A DNA stretch of 64,000 bases from Urechidicola sp. GTDB taxonomy: Bacteria; Bacteroidota; Bacteroidia; Flavobacteriales; Flavobacteriaceae. The translations under genes were made by a program, and so were the position numbers. Below are positions 1 to 7,957 of this stretch, one piece after another (positions within the stretch are counted from its first letter, which is position 1; every line of letters starts with the position of its first letter). The stretch covers positions 1-64,000 of the forward strand of contig JAQRMW010000041.1 in the NCBI GenBank assembly GCA_028599075.1. The letters are read 5' to 3'. The notes beneath the pieces were generated by a model. It was not told the DNA's origin. It worked only from the letters and a program-made list of their open reading frames with translations, and did no database searches.

Positions 1-177
1 GCACAAGTTCTTTTTACATTTAAAGGAATGTGAATATCGTTATAATTATAGAAATAAAAATTTGTATATTAGCACCCTAAAATTAATCAAAGATAACCCT
101 CTTAAGTTATCTTGAACCTTACTTTTAAATAAAATTTTAATAAAAAATTCTTCCCCATGAGGAAGATTAAGATGTAG

Positions 178-786
178 ATGAAGATTATTTGTATCGGTCG
201 TAATTACGCCAAACATATCGAAGAATTAGCCAATGAAAGACCTACAGAACCTGTGGTTTTTTTAAAACCTGATTCGGCAATATTACCTAAGAAAATGCCA
301 TTTTTTATTCCTCCATTTTCTGATGAGATTCATTATGAGGTTGAGGTGTTGGTGAAAATCAATAAAGTGGGGAAGTATATTGATTCAAAATTCGCTCATA
401 AATATTATGATGAAATCGGGTTGGGAATTGATTTTACTGATCGTGACCTGCAATCTAAATTAAAAGCAAAAGGATTGCCTTGGGAAAAAGCAAAAGGCTT
501 TGACGGTAGCGCTATAGTTGGAGAGTTTTATCCAAAAGAACAATTTGATTTAGAAAATATCAAGTTTCAACTGTTTAAAAATGAAGAACTGATGCAAGAT
601 GGAGAGTCAAAATCTATGCTTTGGAAAATTGATGAATTGATTGCTTATGTATCGCAGTATTTTACTCTAAAAAAAGGAGATTTAATTTTTACTGGGACAC
701 CAGCAGGAGTAGGTGCTGTTAAGCCAGAAGATGTGTTGGTAGGAACTCTAGAGGGTAAAGAGAATTTTAGAGTTAAGATAAAATAG
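178..786 (+). CDS. Fumarylacetoacetate hydrolase (FAH) family protein
   Basis: A 202-residue single-domain member of the FAH superfamily (YcgM/FAHD1 type), which contains C-C bond hydrolases, decarboxylases and isomerases acting on 2-oxo acids. The start MKIICIGRNYAKHIEEL is the usual N-terminus of short family members. Likely Mg/Mn ligands are E54 and E56 in HYEVEV and D85 in GLGIDFTDRD; KAKGFDGSA and the C-terminal GDLIFTGTPAGVG are family signatures. The length is normal for the short form. It stands alone, separated from the next gene by a 7-bp-period repeat tract. The family is certain; the substrate (acylpyruvate or oxaloacetate are possible) is not determined by sequence. Confidence 0.9.
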   Translation: MKIICIGRNYAKHIEELANERPTEPVVFLKPDSAILPKKMPFFIPPFSDEIHYEVEVLVKINKVGKYIDSKFAHKYYDEIGLGIDFTDRDLQSKLKAKGLPWEKAKGFDGSAIVGEFYPKEQFDLENIKFQLFKNEELMQDGESKSMLWKIDELIAYVSQYFTLKKGDLIFTGTPAGVGAVKPEDVLVGTLEGKENFRVKIK

Positions 787-860
787 CTGTTGGTGATTGT
801 TTGTTAGTTGATAGGTTTGTATTTTGGTTATTCAAACAACAAACAACAAACAACTAGAAA
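787..860. repeat. Heptameric repeat tracts (two opposed arms)
   Basis: Just after the stop codon there is a G/T-rich tract in 7-base steps (CTGTTGG, TGATTGT, TTGTTAG, TTGATAG). From 833 a C/A-rich tract follows with units CAAACAA, CAAACAA, CAAACAA, CTAGAAA. The second arm is roughly the complement of the first, so the tract fills the space between the convergent genes as an inverted pair. It belongs to the period-7 family seen at seven other places in the window. Confidence 0.7.
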
Positions 861-1379
861 CTACTTCTTCAACTCAGTTTCAATCACATCAACCATTTTA
901 GCAAATTCTTTTTCATCATAAAGGCGTGTGAGCATAATAATTTTTCCGCTTTTGTCTAATACTATATTTCTAGTTACTCCAGCATTCGGTAGTGTAAAAG
1001 CTTCAAATAAAGAGCCATCTTCATCAATTGTAAAGGGGTAGGTAACTCCAACTGTTTGTATAAATTTTTCTACTTTTTTACGCTCTTCTTTTAGGTCAAT
1101 ACCTATTAAAATAAAATCATCGTTCTTAAAACGTTGCCAGACTTCTTTTTCTAGATGCGGCATTTCTTTAATACAAACGCTACACCAAGATGCAGTAAAT
1201 TGAAGTACTACAACTTTTCCTTTTAAGTTTTCATTGGTGATTTTTGTACCATCTAGTAATGAGAAATCTAATTTAGGAGGTTGTTCTCCTTCACTAACCC
1301 TATAACCACGATTGTCATTATTTTGAGAGTTACATGCTTGTAAAACAGCTATAAATGCAATTAAAATATATTTTTTCAT
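861..1379 (-). CDS. Thioredoxin-like (TlpA/ResA-type) lipoprotein
   Basis: A 172-residue periplasm-facing thiol-disulfide protein. The N-terminus is a lipoprotein signal with lipobox LQAC (Cys16), followed by a thioredoxin-like fold with the redox motif WCSVC at residues 65-69. Such proteins reduce or exchange disulfides on exported proteins or on cytochrome c maturation partners; no such partner is adjacent, so the client is unknown. The position that usually holds the cis-proline before the last strands reads AGVTRNIVLD, with Thr in place of Pro. Convergent with the FAH-family gene. Assignment to the TlpA-like family is firm. Confidence 0.88.
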   Translation of the reverse strand: MKKYILIAFIAVLQACNSQNNDNRGYRVSEGEQPPKLDFSLLDGTKITNENLKGKVVVLQFTASWCSVCIKEMPHLEKEVWQRFKNDDFILIGIDLKEERKKVEKFIQTVGVTYPFTIDEDGSLFEAFTLPNAGVTRNIVLDKSGKIIMLTRLYDEKEFAKMVDVIETELKK

Positions 1380-1551
1380 TCGATGTAATTTTATGGTTTG
1401 TTAATGGTGTAAAAAAACAATCACTACATTAAAGACGTAAATGTAGTGATTGTAAATTCAAAACTAATGGAAAATTTTCAACTCAAAATTTTATTTTTCT
1501 AGGATGTTAATTTATTGTCGAAATTTAATTAGTTAGTTTACAGAGGGTTGC

Positions 1552-2052
1552 TTAATTTTTTAAAATCATTTTTTGTCGGTCCCAAATCTCACTTTCATAG
1601 CTCATAAAATCAGGGTCAATTTCAACGGTTTCAAATCCCAGTTTTTCATACAAAGCAATTGCAGGTTTGTTAAATGTAAAAACGGTTAAGAAGATAGAAG
1701 TATGGTTTAGGTTTTTATGAATATATTTTATAAGTAGTTTTACCATTTGCTCTCCATATCCTTTACCTCGTTGAGTTTTGTCAATTAAAAGCCGAGAAAT
1801 TTTTATATCATTTTCAAAAATATCCAACTCTGCATGACCTACAACTATAGCTTTGTTATTAATAACTTCAAGAACTTTAAAAATGAGTATGTTATTCTTT
1901 TTAGCATCATTTAAATAGCATACTAGCTGATCTTCATCCAATGGGAAAGTAAATTTATCTGAAGCCCATATAATATTTAATCTAGTAGAATCTACCCATT
2001 TAATTAACCGCAAGATATCTTCTTTAGATTCAAACTTTTCTAGTTGTATCAT
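1552..2052 (-). CDS. GNAT family N-acetyltransferase
   Basis: A 166-residue protein with the GNAT fold. The acetyl-CoA pyrophosphate loop (motif A) is visible as KTQRGKGYGEQMVKLL at about residues 93-108, and the C-terminal part has the typical NKPAIALYEKLGFE segment. It transfers an acyl group from acyl-CoA to an amine, but nothing in the sequence or in its neighbours identifies the acceptor. Monocistronic; the next gene is divergent. The start at 2052 follows an AT-rich leader and gives a normal-length product. Confidence 0.85.
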   Translation of the reverse strand: MIQLEKFESKEDILRLIKWVDSTRLNIIWASDKFTFPLDEDQLVCYLNDAKKNNILIFKVLEVINNKAIVVGHAELDIFENDIKISRLLIDKTQRGKGYGEQMVKLLIKYIHKNLNHTSIFLTVFTFNKPAIALYEKLGFETVEIDPDFMSYESEIWDRQKMILKN

Positions 2053-2162
2053 TGTTGTATTTTATTTTGACAGTAAAAAACAAAGCTAAAAAACACTACA
2101 ATAAAAATAGAGAAATAACAACAGGATTTTTTTAAATTCGCAATTATTAATAATTGGAAATC

Positions 2163-2633
2163 ATGTCAAAAGAAATAGAACGAAAATTTTTAATAAAAGG
2201 AAATTTTAAGTCATTGGTAATTAAAAAAAATAGAATTGTACAAGGCTATTTGTCATTAGTTCCAGAAAGAGCAGTTAGGGTTAGGATTAAAGGTGATTTA
2301 GGCTTTATAACGATAAAAGGTATTAGTAATGAATCTGGAGTCTCTCGTTACGAATGGGAAAAAGAAATACCTTTAAATGAAGCTAAAGAATTATTGGCGA
2401 TTTGTGAACCTGGTGTTATTGACAAAACGCGTTTTATTGTAAAAGCTGATGGTAATTTAGTTTTTGAAGTAGATGAATTTTACGGAGATAATGAAGGATT
2501 GATTATTGCCGAAATAGAATTACCGACTGAAGATGCTATTTTTACTAAACCTTCCTGGTTAGGTGAAGAAGTTACAGGAAACGAAAAATATTACAATGCT
2601 AGTTTAATCAAAAAGCCATTTAAAAGCTGGTAA
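2163..2633 (+). CDS. CYTH domain protein (triphosphate tunnel metalloenzyme)
   Basis: A 156-residue CYTH protein. The defining N-terminal ExExK motif is residues 4-8 of MSKEIERKFLI, and charged strand motifs such as RAVRVRIKGD, YEWEKEIP and FEVDEF line the expected triphosphate tunnel. Family members hydrolyse inorganic triphosphate or thiamine triphosphate, or are class IV adenylate cyclases; short stand-alone bacterial forms are mostly phosphatases. The reading frame can be extended to a TTG at 2154, but the ATG at 2163 gives the canonical start and is preferred. No functional partner is adjacent. Confidence 0.88.
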   Translation: MSKEIERKFLIKGNFKSLVIKKNRIVQGYLSLVPERAVRVRIKGDLGFITIKGISNESGVSRYEWEKEIPLNEAKELLAICEPGVIDKTRFIVKADGNLVFEVDEFYGDNEGLIIAEIELPTEDAIFTKPSWLGEEVTGNEKYYNASLIKKPFKSW

Positions 2634-2638
2634 TATTT

Positions 2639-3559
2639 TTACTCAGTATTCTTACTATATTTTAAAAACCAATCATAAATATCTTGTCCTGCATAAATAC
2701 GTTTCCAAGCGTCATGCCCCATATCTTCATGTATCGTAAATCGAATATCTTTATGCCCCAACTCTTCTAGCTTATTCATTCCGGCAAAGAAATATTGAGT
2801 TTCAACAGCGGTATCTCTTCCTCCAGCAAATGCCCAAACAGGTAGATTTTCATCAACAATAGCTTGCATTAAATCTGGATGTCCATATCCAACAATTGGA
2901 TTCATAGCTGCAAATCGATTGGCATGCTTGCTGCCAATAACCCAAGTTCCAAATCCACCATAACTCAAACCACTTAAATAAATCCGCTTTTCATCAGCAT
3001 TGAAATTTGCTAAAGTGTTGTCTAGCATGTTTAATAAATCTTGTTCTTGTCTGTCCCAACCGGCATCTGTAATTATCCAGTTAGGAATGGAGTTAGCAGG
3101 AGTTGCTCCTTTCATTTTTCCAGAAAGAGAAAAATAGCCAGGTCTTTCTGGAACGCCATTTTCTAATCTTACTGGTATATCATCAGGAGTTCTATCGGCA
3201 ATGTATTTAGCTATTTTATCACGTCCAAACATATGCATTTGTGGTACAATCATTATAAAGGGCAAATCTCTTTTTTGTACCCATACTTCATATAAAGGGC
3301 CATGAATCATCACATAATCTAATTCTGTAGTTCCATTTCCGCGCTCACCATCACCATGTAAAAATAAAAGTACAGGCCATTTTTTATCCCTTTGTTCTTC
3401 ATATCCTTTTGGCAGATACACAAAATATTCACGATCTGTTTGGTCAGTTTCACTATGATAAGGAATGCGGAGTAGTTGTTCTTCTGATTTTTGGGGCTCT
3501 TTATGGTTACATGAGCCTAAAATTATGAGGAGTAAAATTAACTGCAGAATATTTTTCAT
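2639..3559 (-). CDS. Alpha/beta hydrolase lipoprotein (esterase/PHB-depolymerase-like)
   Basis: A 306-residue secreted esterase-like hydrolase. With the start at 3559 the protein opens with a clean lipoprotein signal ending in LGSC; a longer frame to 3601 would put 14 extra residues before the signal and is rejected. Catalytic triad candidates are Ser199 in GLSYGG, Asp249 in AGGRDTAVE and His282 in EDMGHDAW, with HGDGERG near residue 70 as the oxyanion loop. The architecture matches the dienelactone hydrolase/LpqC/prolyl oligopeptidase-like esterases used on plant or algal polymers, but the substrate is unknown. It converges on the CYTH gene with 5 bp between stops. Confidence 0.85.
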   Translation of the reverse strand: MKNILQLILLLIILGSCNHKEPQKSEEQLLRIPYHSETDQTDREYFVYLPKGYEEQRDKKWPVLLFLHGDGERGNGTTELDYVMIHGPLYEVWVQKRDLPFIMIVPQMHMFGRDKIAKYIADRTPDDIPVRLENGVPERPGYFSLSGKMKGATPANSIPNWIITDAGWDRQEQDLLNMLDNTLANFNADEKRIYLSGLSYGGFGTWVIGSKHANRFAAMNPIVGYGHPDLMQAIVDENLPVWAFAGGRDTAVETQYFFAGMNKLEELGHKDIRFTIHEDMGHDAWKRIYAGQDIYDWFLKYSKNTE

Positions 3560-3671
3560 TTTTGATATGGTTTGATATAACCCAAATATACAATTATTCA
3601 TTCTTCACTTTTAATTATTCACTTATAAAACTTTGTCCCTTTTAAACTTTGCACCTTTAATTAGCATACAG

Positions 3672-3679
3672 TATTTTTG
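3672..3679 (+). promoter_or_regulatory. Putative -7 box (TATTTTTG) for cinA
   Basis: TATTTTTG matches the Bacteroidota -7 consensus TAnnTTTG and sits 43 bases before the cinA start. The transcript leader would then consist largely of a heptamer repeat tract. There is no convincing TTTG at the -33 position. Confidence 0.4.
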
Positions 3680-3689
3680 TATTTATGTA

Positions 3690-3717
3690 AAACCTGAAAC
3701 GGGAAACTAGAAACAAG
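3690..3717 (+). repeat. Heptamer repeat in the cinA leader
   Basis: Four consecutive 7-mers AAACCTG, AAACGGG, AAACTAG and AAACAAG share AAAC in the same register and end four bases before the cinA ATG. Unit identity is low while the period is exact, as in the other loci of this family. Confidence 0.65.
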
Positions 3718-3721
3718 AACA

Positions 3722-4963
3722 ATGCACGCAGAAATCATCACTATTGGAGACGAAATTTTAATTGGTCAAATAACTGATACCAATTCTAAATGGGTTGCTG
3801 AACAATTGAATAAAATCGGAGTTTCTGTGTATCAAATCACCTCGATACAAGATGATAAGGTTCATATATTAAAAGCAGTCGAAGAAGCACAAGCAAATAC
3901 TGATATTGTGATTCTAACTGGTGGGCTAGGTCCAACTAAAGACGATATCACCAAACATACGTTGGCTACCTATTTTGGCTCAGAGTTGAAATTAAATGAA
4001 GAGGTAGAAGAACATATTAAGGAGTTGTTTGCAAAAATGAACTATCCTTTTACCGAAGTGAATCGCCATCAAGCGTTATTACCCATAAAGTGTACTCCGT
4101 TAAAAAATAATTATGGTACCGCCTCAGGAATGTGGTTTGAAGATAAAAACAAAGTAGTGGTTTCATTACCTGGAGTTCCTAATGAGATGAAAGGATTGAT
4201 GAGGGAACAAGTATTACCTAAACTCCAACAAAAATACACTTTGCCTTTTATTATACATAAAACAGTATTAACCTATGGGATGGGAGAAAGTATGGTGGCA
4301 GCAAAAATTGAAACTTGGGAAGATGCATTACCATCATTTATTAAATTAGCTTATTTACCATCTTATGGAAGGTTGCGTTTACGTTTGAGTGCAAAAGGAA
4401 ATGATAAATTGGTTTTGGAGAATTCATTAGAAGCAGAAATTTCAAAATTATATCCTTTAATAGGTAACATTATTATTGGGATGGATGAAACCGATAGTAT
4501 TGAAGCTTCTATTGGAAAACTATTGACCGAGAAAAAGCAAACCCTTGCAACAGCCGAGAGTTGTACAGGAGGTTCCATAGCAACTCGTATTACATCTGTA
4601 GCAGGAGCATCAGCCTATTTTGTGGGGTCAATTGTTTCTTATACAGCAACGATTAAAACGCAAGAGCTGAATGTACCTAAAGAGTTAATCGAAAAACATT
4701 CAGTAGTAAGTGGCGAAGTGGCTGAGGCTATGGCAGTTGGGATTCAACAAAAATATAAAACGGATTATGCTATTGCCACAACAGGTAATGCAGGACCAAC
4801 TACAGATGAAACAGATAAAACAGTTGGAGTCGTTTTTATTGCTATTGCAACTCCGAATGGAGTTTATTCTAAAGAATTTTTCTACGGTAAACCACGTCAA
4901 AAAGTTATAGAAAGAACTACAAATAAAGCCTTTGAAATGCTGCGAAAAGAGTTGTTGTACTAG
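3722..4963 (+). CDS. cinA: CinA: nicotinamide-nucleotide amidohydrolase with MoaB-like domain
   Basis: A full-length 413-residue two-domain CinA. The N-terminal MoaB/MogA-like domain (about 1-170) shows GDEILIGQITDTNS and TGGLGPTKDD; the C-terminal PncC-type amidase (about 255-413) shows TLATAESCTGG and VVSGEVAEAMA. CinA proteins deamidate nicotinamide mononucleotide in pyridine nucleotide salvage, and the N-domain can be an ADP-ribose pyrophosphatase. The historical competence/damage-inducible name is not evidence of a competence role here. The stop codon is the first three bases of a long heptamer array. Confidence 0.95.
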   Translation: MHAEIITIGDEILIGQITDTNSKWVAEQLNKIGVSVYQITSIQDDKVHILKAVEEAQANTDIVILTGGLGPTKDDITKHTLATYFGSELKLNEEVEEHIKELFAKMNYPFTEVNRHQALLPIKCTPLKNNYGTASGMWFEDKNKVVVSLPGVPNEMKGLMREQVLPKLQQKYTLPFIIHKTVLTYGMGESMVAAKIETWEDALPSFIKLAYLPSYGRLRLRLSAKGNDKLVLENSLEAEISKLYPLIGNIIIGMDETDSIEASIGKLLTEKKQTLATAESCTGGSIATRITSVAGASAYFVGSIVSYTATIKTQELNVPKELIEKHSVVSGEVAEAMAVGIQQKYKTDYAIATTGNAGPTTDETDKTVGVVFIAIATPNGVYSKEFFYGKPRQKVIERTTNKAFEMLRKELLY

Positions 4964-5030
4964 TTGTTTGTTAATAGTTGTTGGTTTCTAGTTTGATGTT
5001 TCTATTTGGAATTTGACATTTGTTTTTTGC
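4961..5030 (+). repeat. Ten-unit degenerate heptamer array after cinA
   Basis: Starting with the cinA TAG stop, ten 7-mers keep TT at unit positions 4-5: TAGTTGT, TTGTTAA, TAGTTGT, TGGTTTC, TAGTTTG, ATGTTTC, TATTTGG, AATTTGA, CATTTGT, TTTTTGC. The register is exact over 70 bases although few units are identical. Confidence 0.7.
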
Positions 5031-5099
5031 AATTTTAGCTCCTTAAAAATCCTCAAAATCAGCAATCAAAAAAAATCATAAAAATTAGTAGAAATACAC

Positions 5100-5130
5100 T
5101 TGTATGTTTCTAAAAATGTTTCTATTTTTG
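5100..5130 (+). promoter_or_regulatory. Putative Bacteroidota promoter for rpmB operon
   Basis: TTG at 5100-5102 and TATTTTTG at 5123-5130 are separated by 20 bases, close to the TTTG-N19-TAnnTTTG consensus of the primary sigma factor in this phylum. The box is 36 bases upstream of the rpmB ATG. Confidence 0.6.
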
Positions 5131-5166
5131 CACCTCGTTTTGAGATAACAATAAAACTGTAGAGAA

Positions 5167-5406
5167 ATGTCAAGAGTTTGTGAACTTACAGGTAAAAAAG
5201 CAATGGTTGGGAACAATGTTTCTCACGCATTGAATAGAACTAAAAGAAAATTTAACGCTAATTTAATTACAAAGCGTTTTTATATTCCTGAAGAAGATAA
5301 GTGGGTTACTTTAAAAGTATCAACTGCTGCTTTAAAGAATATTAACAAGTTAGGAATTTCTGCTGTACTTAAAGAGTCAAGAGAAAAAGGAATTTACACA
5401 AAATAA
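5167..5406 (+). CDS. rpmB: 50S ribosomal protein L28
   Basis: A 79-residue L28, recognisable from [20 protein letters not shown] at the N-terminus and the [15 protein letters not shown] segment. It has a single cysteine, so it is the zinc-free form. First gene of a compact translation cluster with L33 and a DUF4295 protein, an arrangement widespread in Bacteroidota. L28 binds 23S rRNA in the large subunit. Confidence 0.97.
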   Translation: MSRVCELTGKKAMVGNNVSHALNRTKRKFNANLITKRFYIPEEDKWVTLKVSTAALKNINKLGISAVLKESREKGIYTK

Positions 5407-5433
5407 ATTCTGAATCAATAAAAGAATAATAAG

Positions 5434-5619
5434 ATGGCAAAGAGCAAAGGAAATAGAATTCAGGTTATACTAGAATGTACTGAGCATAAAGCTTCAGGAC
5501 AAGCTGGAACTTCAAGATATATTACAACAAAAAATAAAAAGAACACTCCTGATAGATTAGAGGTTAAGAAATTTAACCCAATCTTAAAGAAAATGACTGT
5601 TCATAAAGAGATAAAATAA
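5434..5619 (+). CDS. rpmG: 50S ribosomal protein L33
   Basis: A 61-residue L33 starting [19 protein letters not shown] with the typical [20 protein letters not shown] core and a lysine-rich end. Only one Cys is present, so it is the zinc-independent version without the CxxC pairs. It lies 27 bases after rpmB and 7 bases before the next small gene, and is surely co-transcribed with both. Confidence 0.97.
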   Translation: MAKSKGNRIQVILECTEHKASGQAGTSRYITTKNKKNTPDRLEVKKFNPILKKMTVHKEIK

Positions 5620-5626
5620 TTAGGTT

Positions 5627-5779
5627 ATGGCAAAGAAAGCAGTAGCATCGTTACAATCAGGTTCAAAGAGATTATCTAAAGCAATCAAAATGGTTAAGTC
5701 ACCTAAAACAGGAGCTTATATTTTTGTTGAAGCAATTATGGATCCTAAATCGGTAAATGACTTTTTTAGTAAAAAGTAA
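5627..5779 (+). CDS. Small basic DUF4295 family protein
   Basis: A 50-residue lysine-rich protein beginning MAKKAVASLQSGSKRLSKAI and ending DPKSVNDFFSKK. It resembles the DUF4295 family, which in Bacteroidota regularly follows rpmB and rpmG. The size, basic charge and conserved linkage suggest a ribosome-associated protein; no function is established to my knowledge. It starts 7 bases after the rpmG stop and is followed by an intrinsic terminator, so it closes the operon. Confidence 0.88.
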   Translation: MAKKAVASLQSGSKRLSKAIKMVKSPKTGAYIFVEAIMDPKSVNDFFSKK

Positions 5780-5803
5780 GCGTTAACCAATACAATATTT
5801 ACG

Positions 5804-5833
5804 AAGCTACTTTCAATTGAGAGTAGCTTTTTT
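5804..5833 (+). terminator. Intrinsic terminator of the rpmB-rpmG-DUF4295 operon
   Basis: AAGCTACT (5804-5811) pairs with AGTAGCTT (5822-5829) around a 10-base loop, followed by a run of T. It starts 25 bases after the last stop codon. Confidence 0.75.
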
Positions 5834-5985
5834 AGTTTATATTTGTGTCTGATTTTTTTGGCGTTTCCCTAGGGGGTCGTGCTATTCGCTTTATCTTTCT
5901 CGTGCTGAATTAAGTTCAGCATCTCAAAAGGATATCGCTTCTATCACTAACGCAGATTTAATCAAAAGAATAGATAGTAATGTCT

Positions 5986-6044
5986 TTCCCGAGAAATCGG
6001 GAATCCATTTTTGGGTAAGTATAGATTCCTGCCTTCGCAGGAAT
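5986..6044. repeat. Two dispersed palindromic hairpins
   Basis: TTCCCGA-gaaa-TCGGGAA (5986-6003) and ATTCCTGC-cttc-GCAGGAAT (6025-6044). The stems differ in sequence but keep pairing, and flanks such as GTCTTTCC and GGAATGAC recur at the related sites near 13.24 kb and 37.97 kb. They look like REP-type extragenic palindromes rather than terminators, since neither is followed by a T run. Confidence 0.7.
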
Positions 6045-6057
6045 GACAAGACCAAAA

Positions 6058-6085
6058 ACTAGCAACTATCAACTAACAACTAATA
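6058..6085 (+). repeat. Heptamer repeat before ftsY
   Basis: Units ACTAGCA, ACTATCA, ACTAACA and ACTAATA share ACTA in exact 7-base register and end 14 bases before the ftsY ATG. Confidence 0.65.
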
Positions 6086-6099
6086 ACCATTTTTTATAA

Positions 6100-7053
6100 A
6101 TGAGCTTTTTTAAAAAAATATTCTCAAAAGAAAAAAAAGAAACCTTAGATAAAGGTCTCGAAAAAACAAACACTTCGTTTATTTCAAAACTGTCAAAAGC
6201 AATTGCAGGTAAATCTAAAGTTGATGATGATGTTTTAGATAACTTAGAAGAAGTATTAATTTCTTCTGATGTTGGTGTAGATACAACACTAAAAGTTATT
6301 GACCGAATCGAAGCACGTGTTGCAAAAGATAAATATCTTGGGACTGACGAATTAAACGGAATCCTTCGCAAAGAAATCGCAGGATTGTTGTCAGAAACCA
6401 ATGTAGGTAACGAAACTGAATTTACTATCCCTGATGGAAATAAACCACACGTTATAATGGTAGTTGGCGTAAACGGAGTTGGTAAAACTACAACCATTGG
6501 CAAGTTAGCAGCTCAGTTTAAAAAAGCGGGGAAGAAAGTGGTTTTAGGAGCAGCAGATACTTTTAGAGCTGCAGCAATAGACCAATTACAAGTATGGGCA
6601 GATAGAGTAGATGTACCAATGATTCGCCAAGAAATGGGTTCTGATCCAGCATCTGTGGCTTTTGACACATTACAAAGTGGAGTTACTCAAAACGCCGATG
6701 TTATTATTATTGACACTGCTGGTCGTTTGCACAACAAAGTAAATTTAATGAACGAGCTTACCAAAATAAAACGTGTAATGCAAAAAGTGGTGGGAGATGC
6801 TCCACACGATGTGTTATTAGTGTTGGATGGTAGCACCGGACAAAATGCATTTGAACAAGCGAAACAATTTACCAAAGCAACCGAAGTTACTTCGTTAGCT
6901 GTTACCAAATTAGATGGTACTGCAAAAGGTGGAGTGGTGATTGGTATTTCTGACCAATTTCAAATACCTGTAAAATATATTGGTGTTGGTGAAGGAATTG
7001 ATGACCTACAAGTATTTAATAAAGTAGAGTTTGTAGATTCGTTTTTTAAGTAA
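6100..7053 (+). CDS. ftsY: Signal recognition particle receptor FtsY
   Basis: A 317-residue SRP receptor GTPase. It has a short lysine-rich N-terminal region (about 1-35) in place of the long acidic A domain of E. coli, then the NG domain: P-loop GVNGVGKT at 123-130, DTFRAAA, the G3 motif DTAGRLHNK and the G4 motif TKLDGTAKGG. It docks SRP-ribosome complexes at the membrane for co-translational insertion. Location downstream of the L28/L33 cluster is conserved in this phylum. Complete and unremarkable. Confidence 0.97.
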   Translation: MSFFKKIFSKEKKETLDKGLEKTNTSFISKLSKAIAGKSKVDDDVLDNLEEVLISSDVGVDTTLKVIDRIEARVAKDKYLGTDELNGILRKEIAGLLSETNVGNETEFTIPDGNKPHVIMVVGVNGVGKTTTIGKLAAQFKKAGKKVVLGAADTFRAAAIDQLQVWADRVDVPMIRQEMGSDPASVAFDTLQSGVTQNADVIIIDTAGRLHNKVNLMNELTKIKRVMQKVVGDAPHDVLLVLDGSTGQNAFEQAKQFTKATEVTSLAVTKLDGTAKGGVVIGISDQFQIPVKYIGVGEGIDDLQVFNKVEFVDSFFK

Positions 7054-7070
7054 ACTCTTTTTTCAAGATG

Positions 7071-7940
7071 TTATTTTTTATTTAGATTACTCCAAATTTC
7101 AATTTGCACCTTATCGCCTAAATGAAGTTCTTCATATTTCTTTTTTACACCTTCAAACTCATTAGAAATTAGGTTACAAAGCGTTGAAGTCAAAATTGTA
7201 TTTATTGTTAAAACTGTCATTGATTCCTCTAGTGTAGTTTTTTTGTTTTTGTAAATATAATTATACTGTCTATCACTTATATGTTCTCCATGGGCATGAT
7301 TGGAGTATAAATTCCACATGTCATTTATTCTATTAGAATCAATTCCACTAGTTTTTAAAATGCTTTTAGTCGACTCTAATTTAGCACGTTTAGGTTTTAA
7401 AAATTCTCTTTGTATATTCTCTTTTGAGTTTTTGAATTTCGAAAATTCTTTAATCTTCTCAATGAGAATTTTAATATCATCCTCAATTTCTTTCTTTTTC
7501 CATTTGTTTTTTTTAAATTCTACTGGAAAATTATTTTGCTTTTGAAGTCCATGTAGTTTATATATATCATATCGAAAATCTTTTTCAATTACCTCAACTT
7601 TGTCAAAAAATAAATAATACATAATTGCAAATGATTCTATTTGCATTCGGGTTAAGGAGTATATTGAAAATAAGTCAGTTACCTGTATTTGCTTATTGAC
7701 GAGGAAAAATTTATTTCCTTCTAATAATTTTTGGATACTATGGTTTGCCATCCCATACCTGAAATATTTGTTTTCAATTTCAGCATGATGATGCTCAATT
7801 TTAACTTTGTTATCAAAAAGACTTTGTGTCAAAATGAATAGAGAATTTGTAAGAATATCAAAGTGCTTTAACCGAGTTTTAATATCGTCTGTTTTAAATG
7901 CATTGTAAATTTCTAATAAGTAAGGTTTTCTTTCTTCCAT
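7071..7940 (-). CDS. Uncharacterised cytosolic protein (DUF5677-like)
   Basis: A 289-residue protein I do not recognise with confidence. It is predominantly helical and rich in Lys and Glu, with no signal peptide or membrane segment. A conserved-looking motif WNLYSNHAHGEHIS lies about residues 210-223, and a YSLTRMQIESFAIMYYLFF helix lies near residue 100. The combination of an N-terminal helical region and a C-terminal Y-S-x-x-x-H-G motif is reminiscent of DUF5677-type proteins found in variable genomic positions. It sits between ftsY (convergent) and the bestrophin gene, and is the clearest accessory-looking gene in the first 20 kb. Function unknown. Confidence 0.6.
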   Translation of the reverse strand: MEERKPYLLEIYNAFKTDDIKTRLKHFDILTNSLFILTQSLFDNKVKIEHHHAEIENKYFRYGMANHSIQKLLEGNKFFLVNKQIQVTDLFSIYSLTRMQIESFAIMYYLFFDKVEVIEKDFRYDIYKLHGLQKQNNFPVEFKKNKWKKKEIEDDIKILIEKIKEFSKFKNSKENIQREFLKPKRAKLESTKSILKTSGIDSNRINDMWNLYSNHAHGEHISDRQYNYIYKNKKTTLEESMTVLTINTILTSTLCNLISNEFEGVKKKYEELHLGDKVQIEIWSNLNKK

Positions 7941-7957
7941 TTAATTTTTATTATTAA

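Larger units (their letters stand above)
5780..6099. other. Intergenic region with terminator, hairpins and heptamers
   Basis: This 320-base region contains no credible gene. From left to right it holds the terminator of the rpmB operon, a stretch with no recognised feature (about 5840-5985), two palindromic hairpins and a four-unit heptamer tract that runs up to the ftsY leader. Confidence 0.7.

Noticed and set aside
1-177. Possible end of a gene at the left window edge
   Set aside because: All frames are AT-rich and interrupted; only a promoter-like stretch (TTTGTATATTAGCACCC near 61-77) is seen and it does not match the consensus well.
3722-4963. Competence locus
   Set aside because: CinA is named from competence studies, but no comEA, dprA, recA or com genes are linked; its NMN amidase role is the safer reading.
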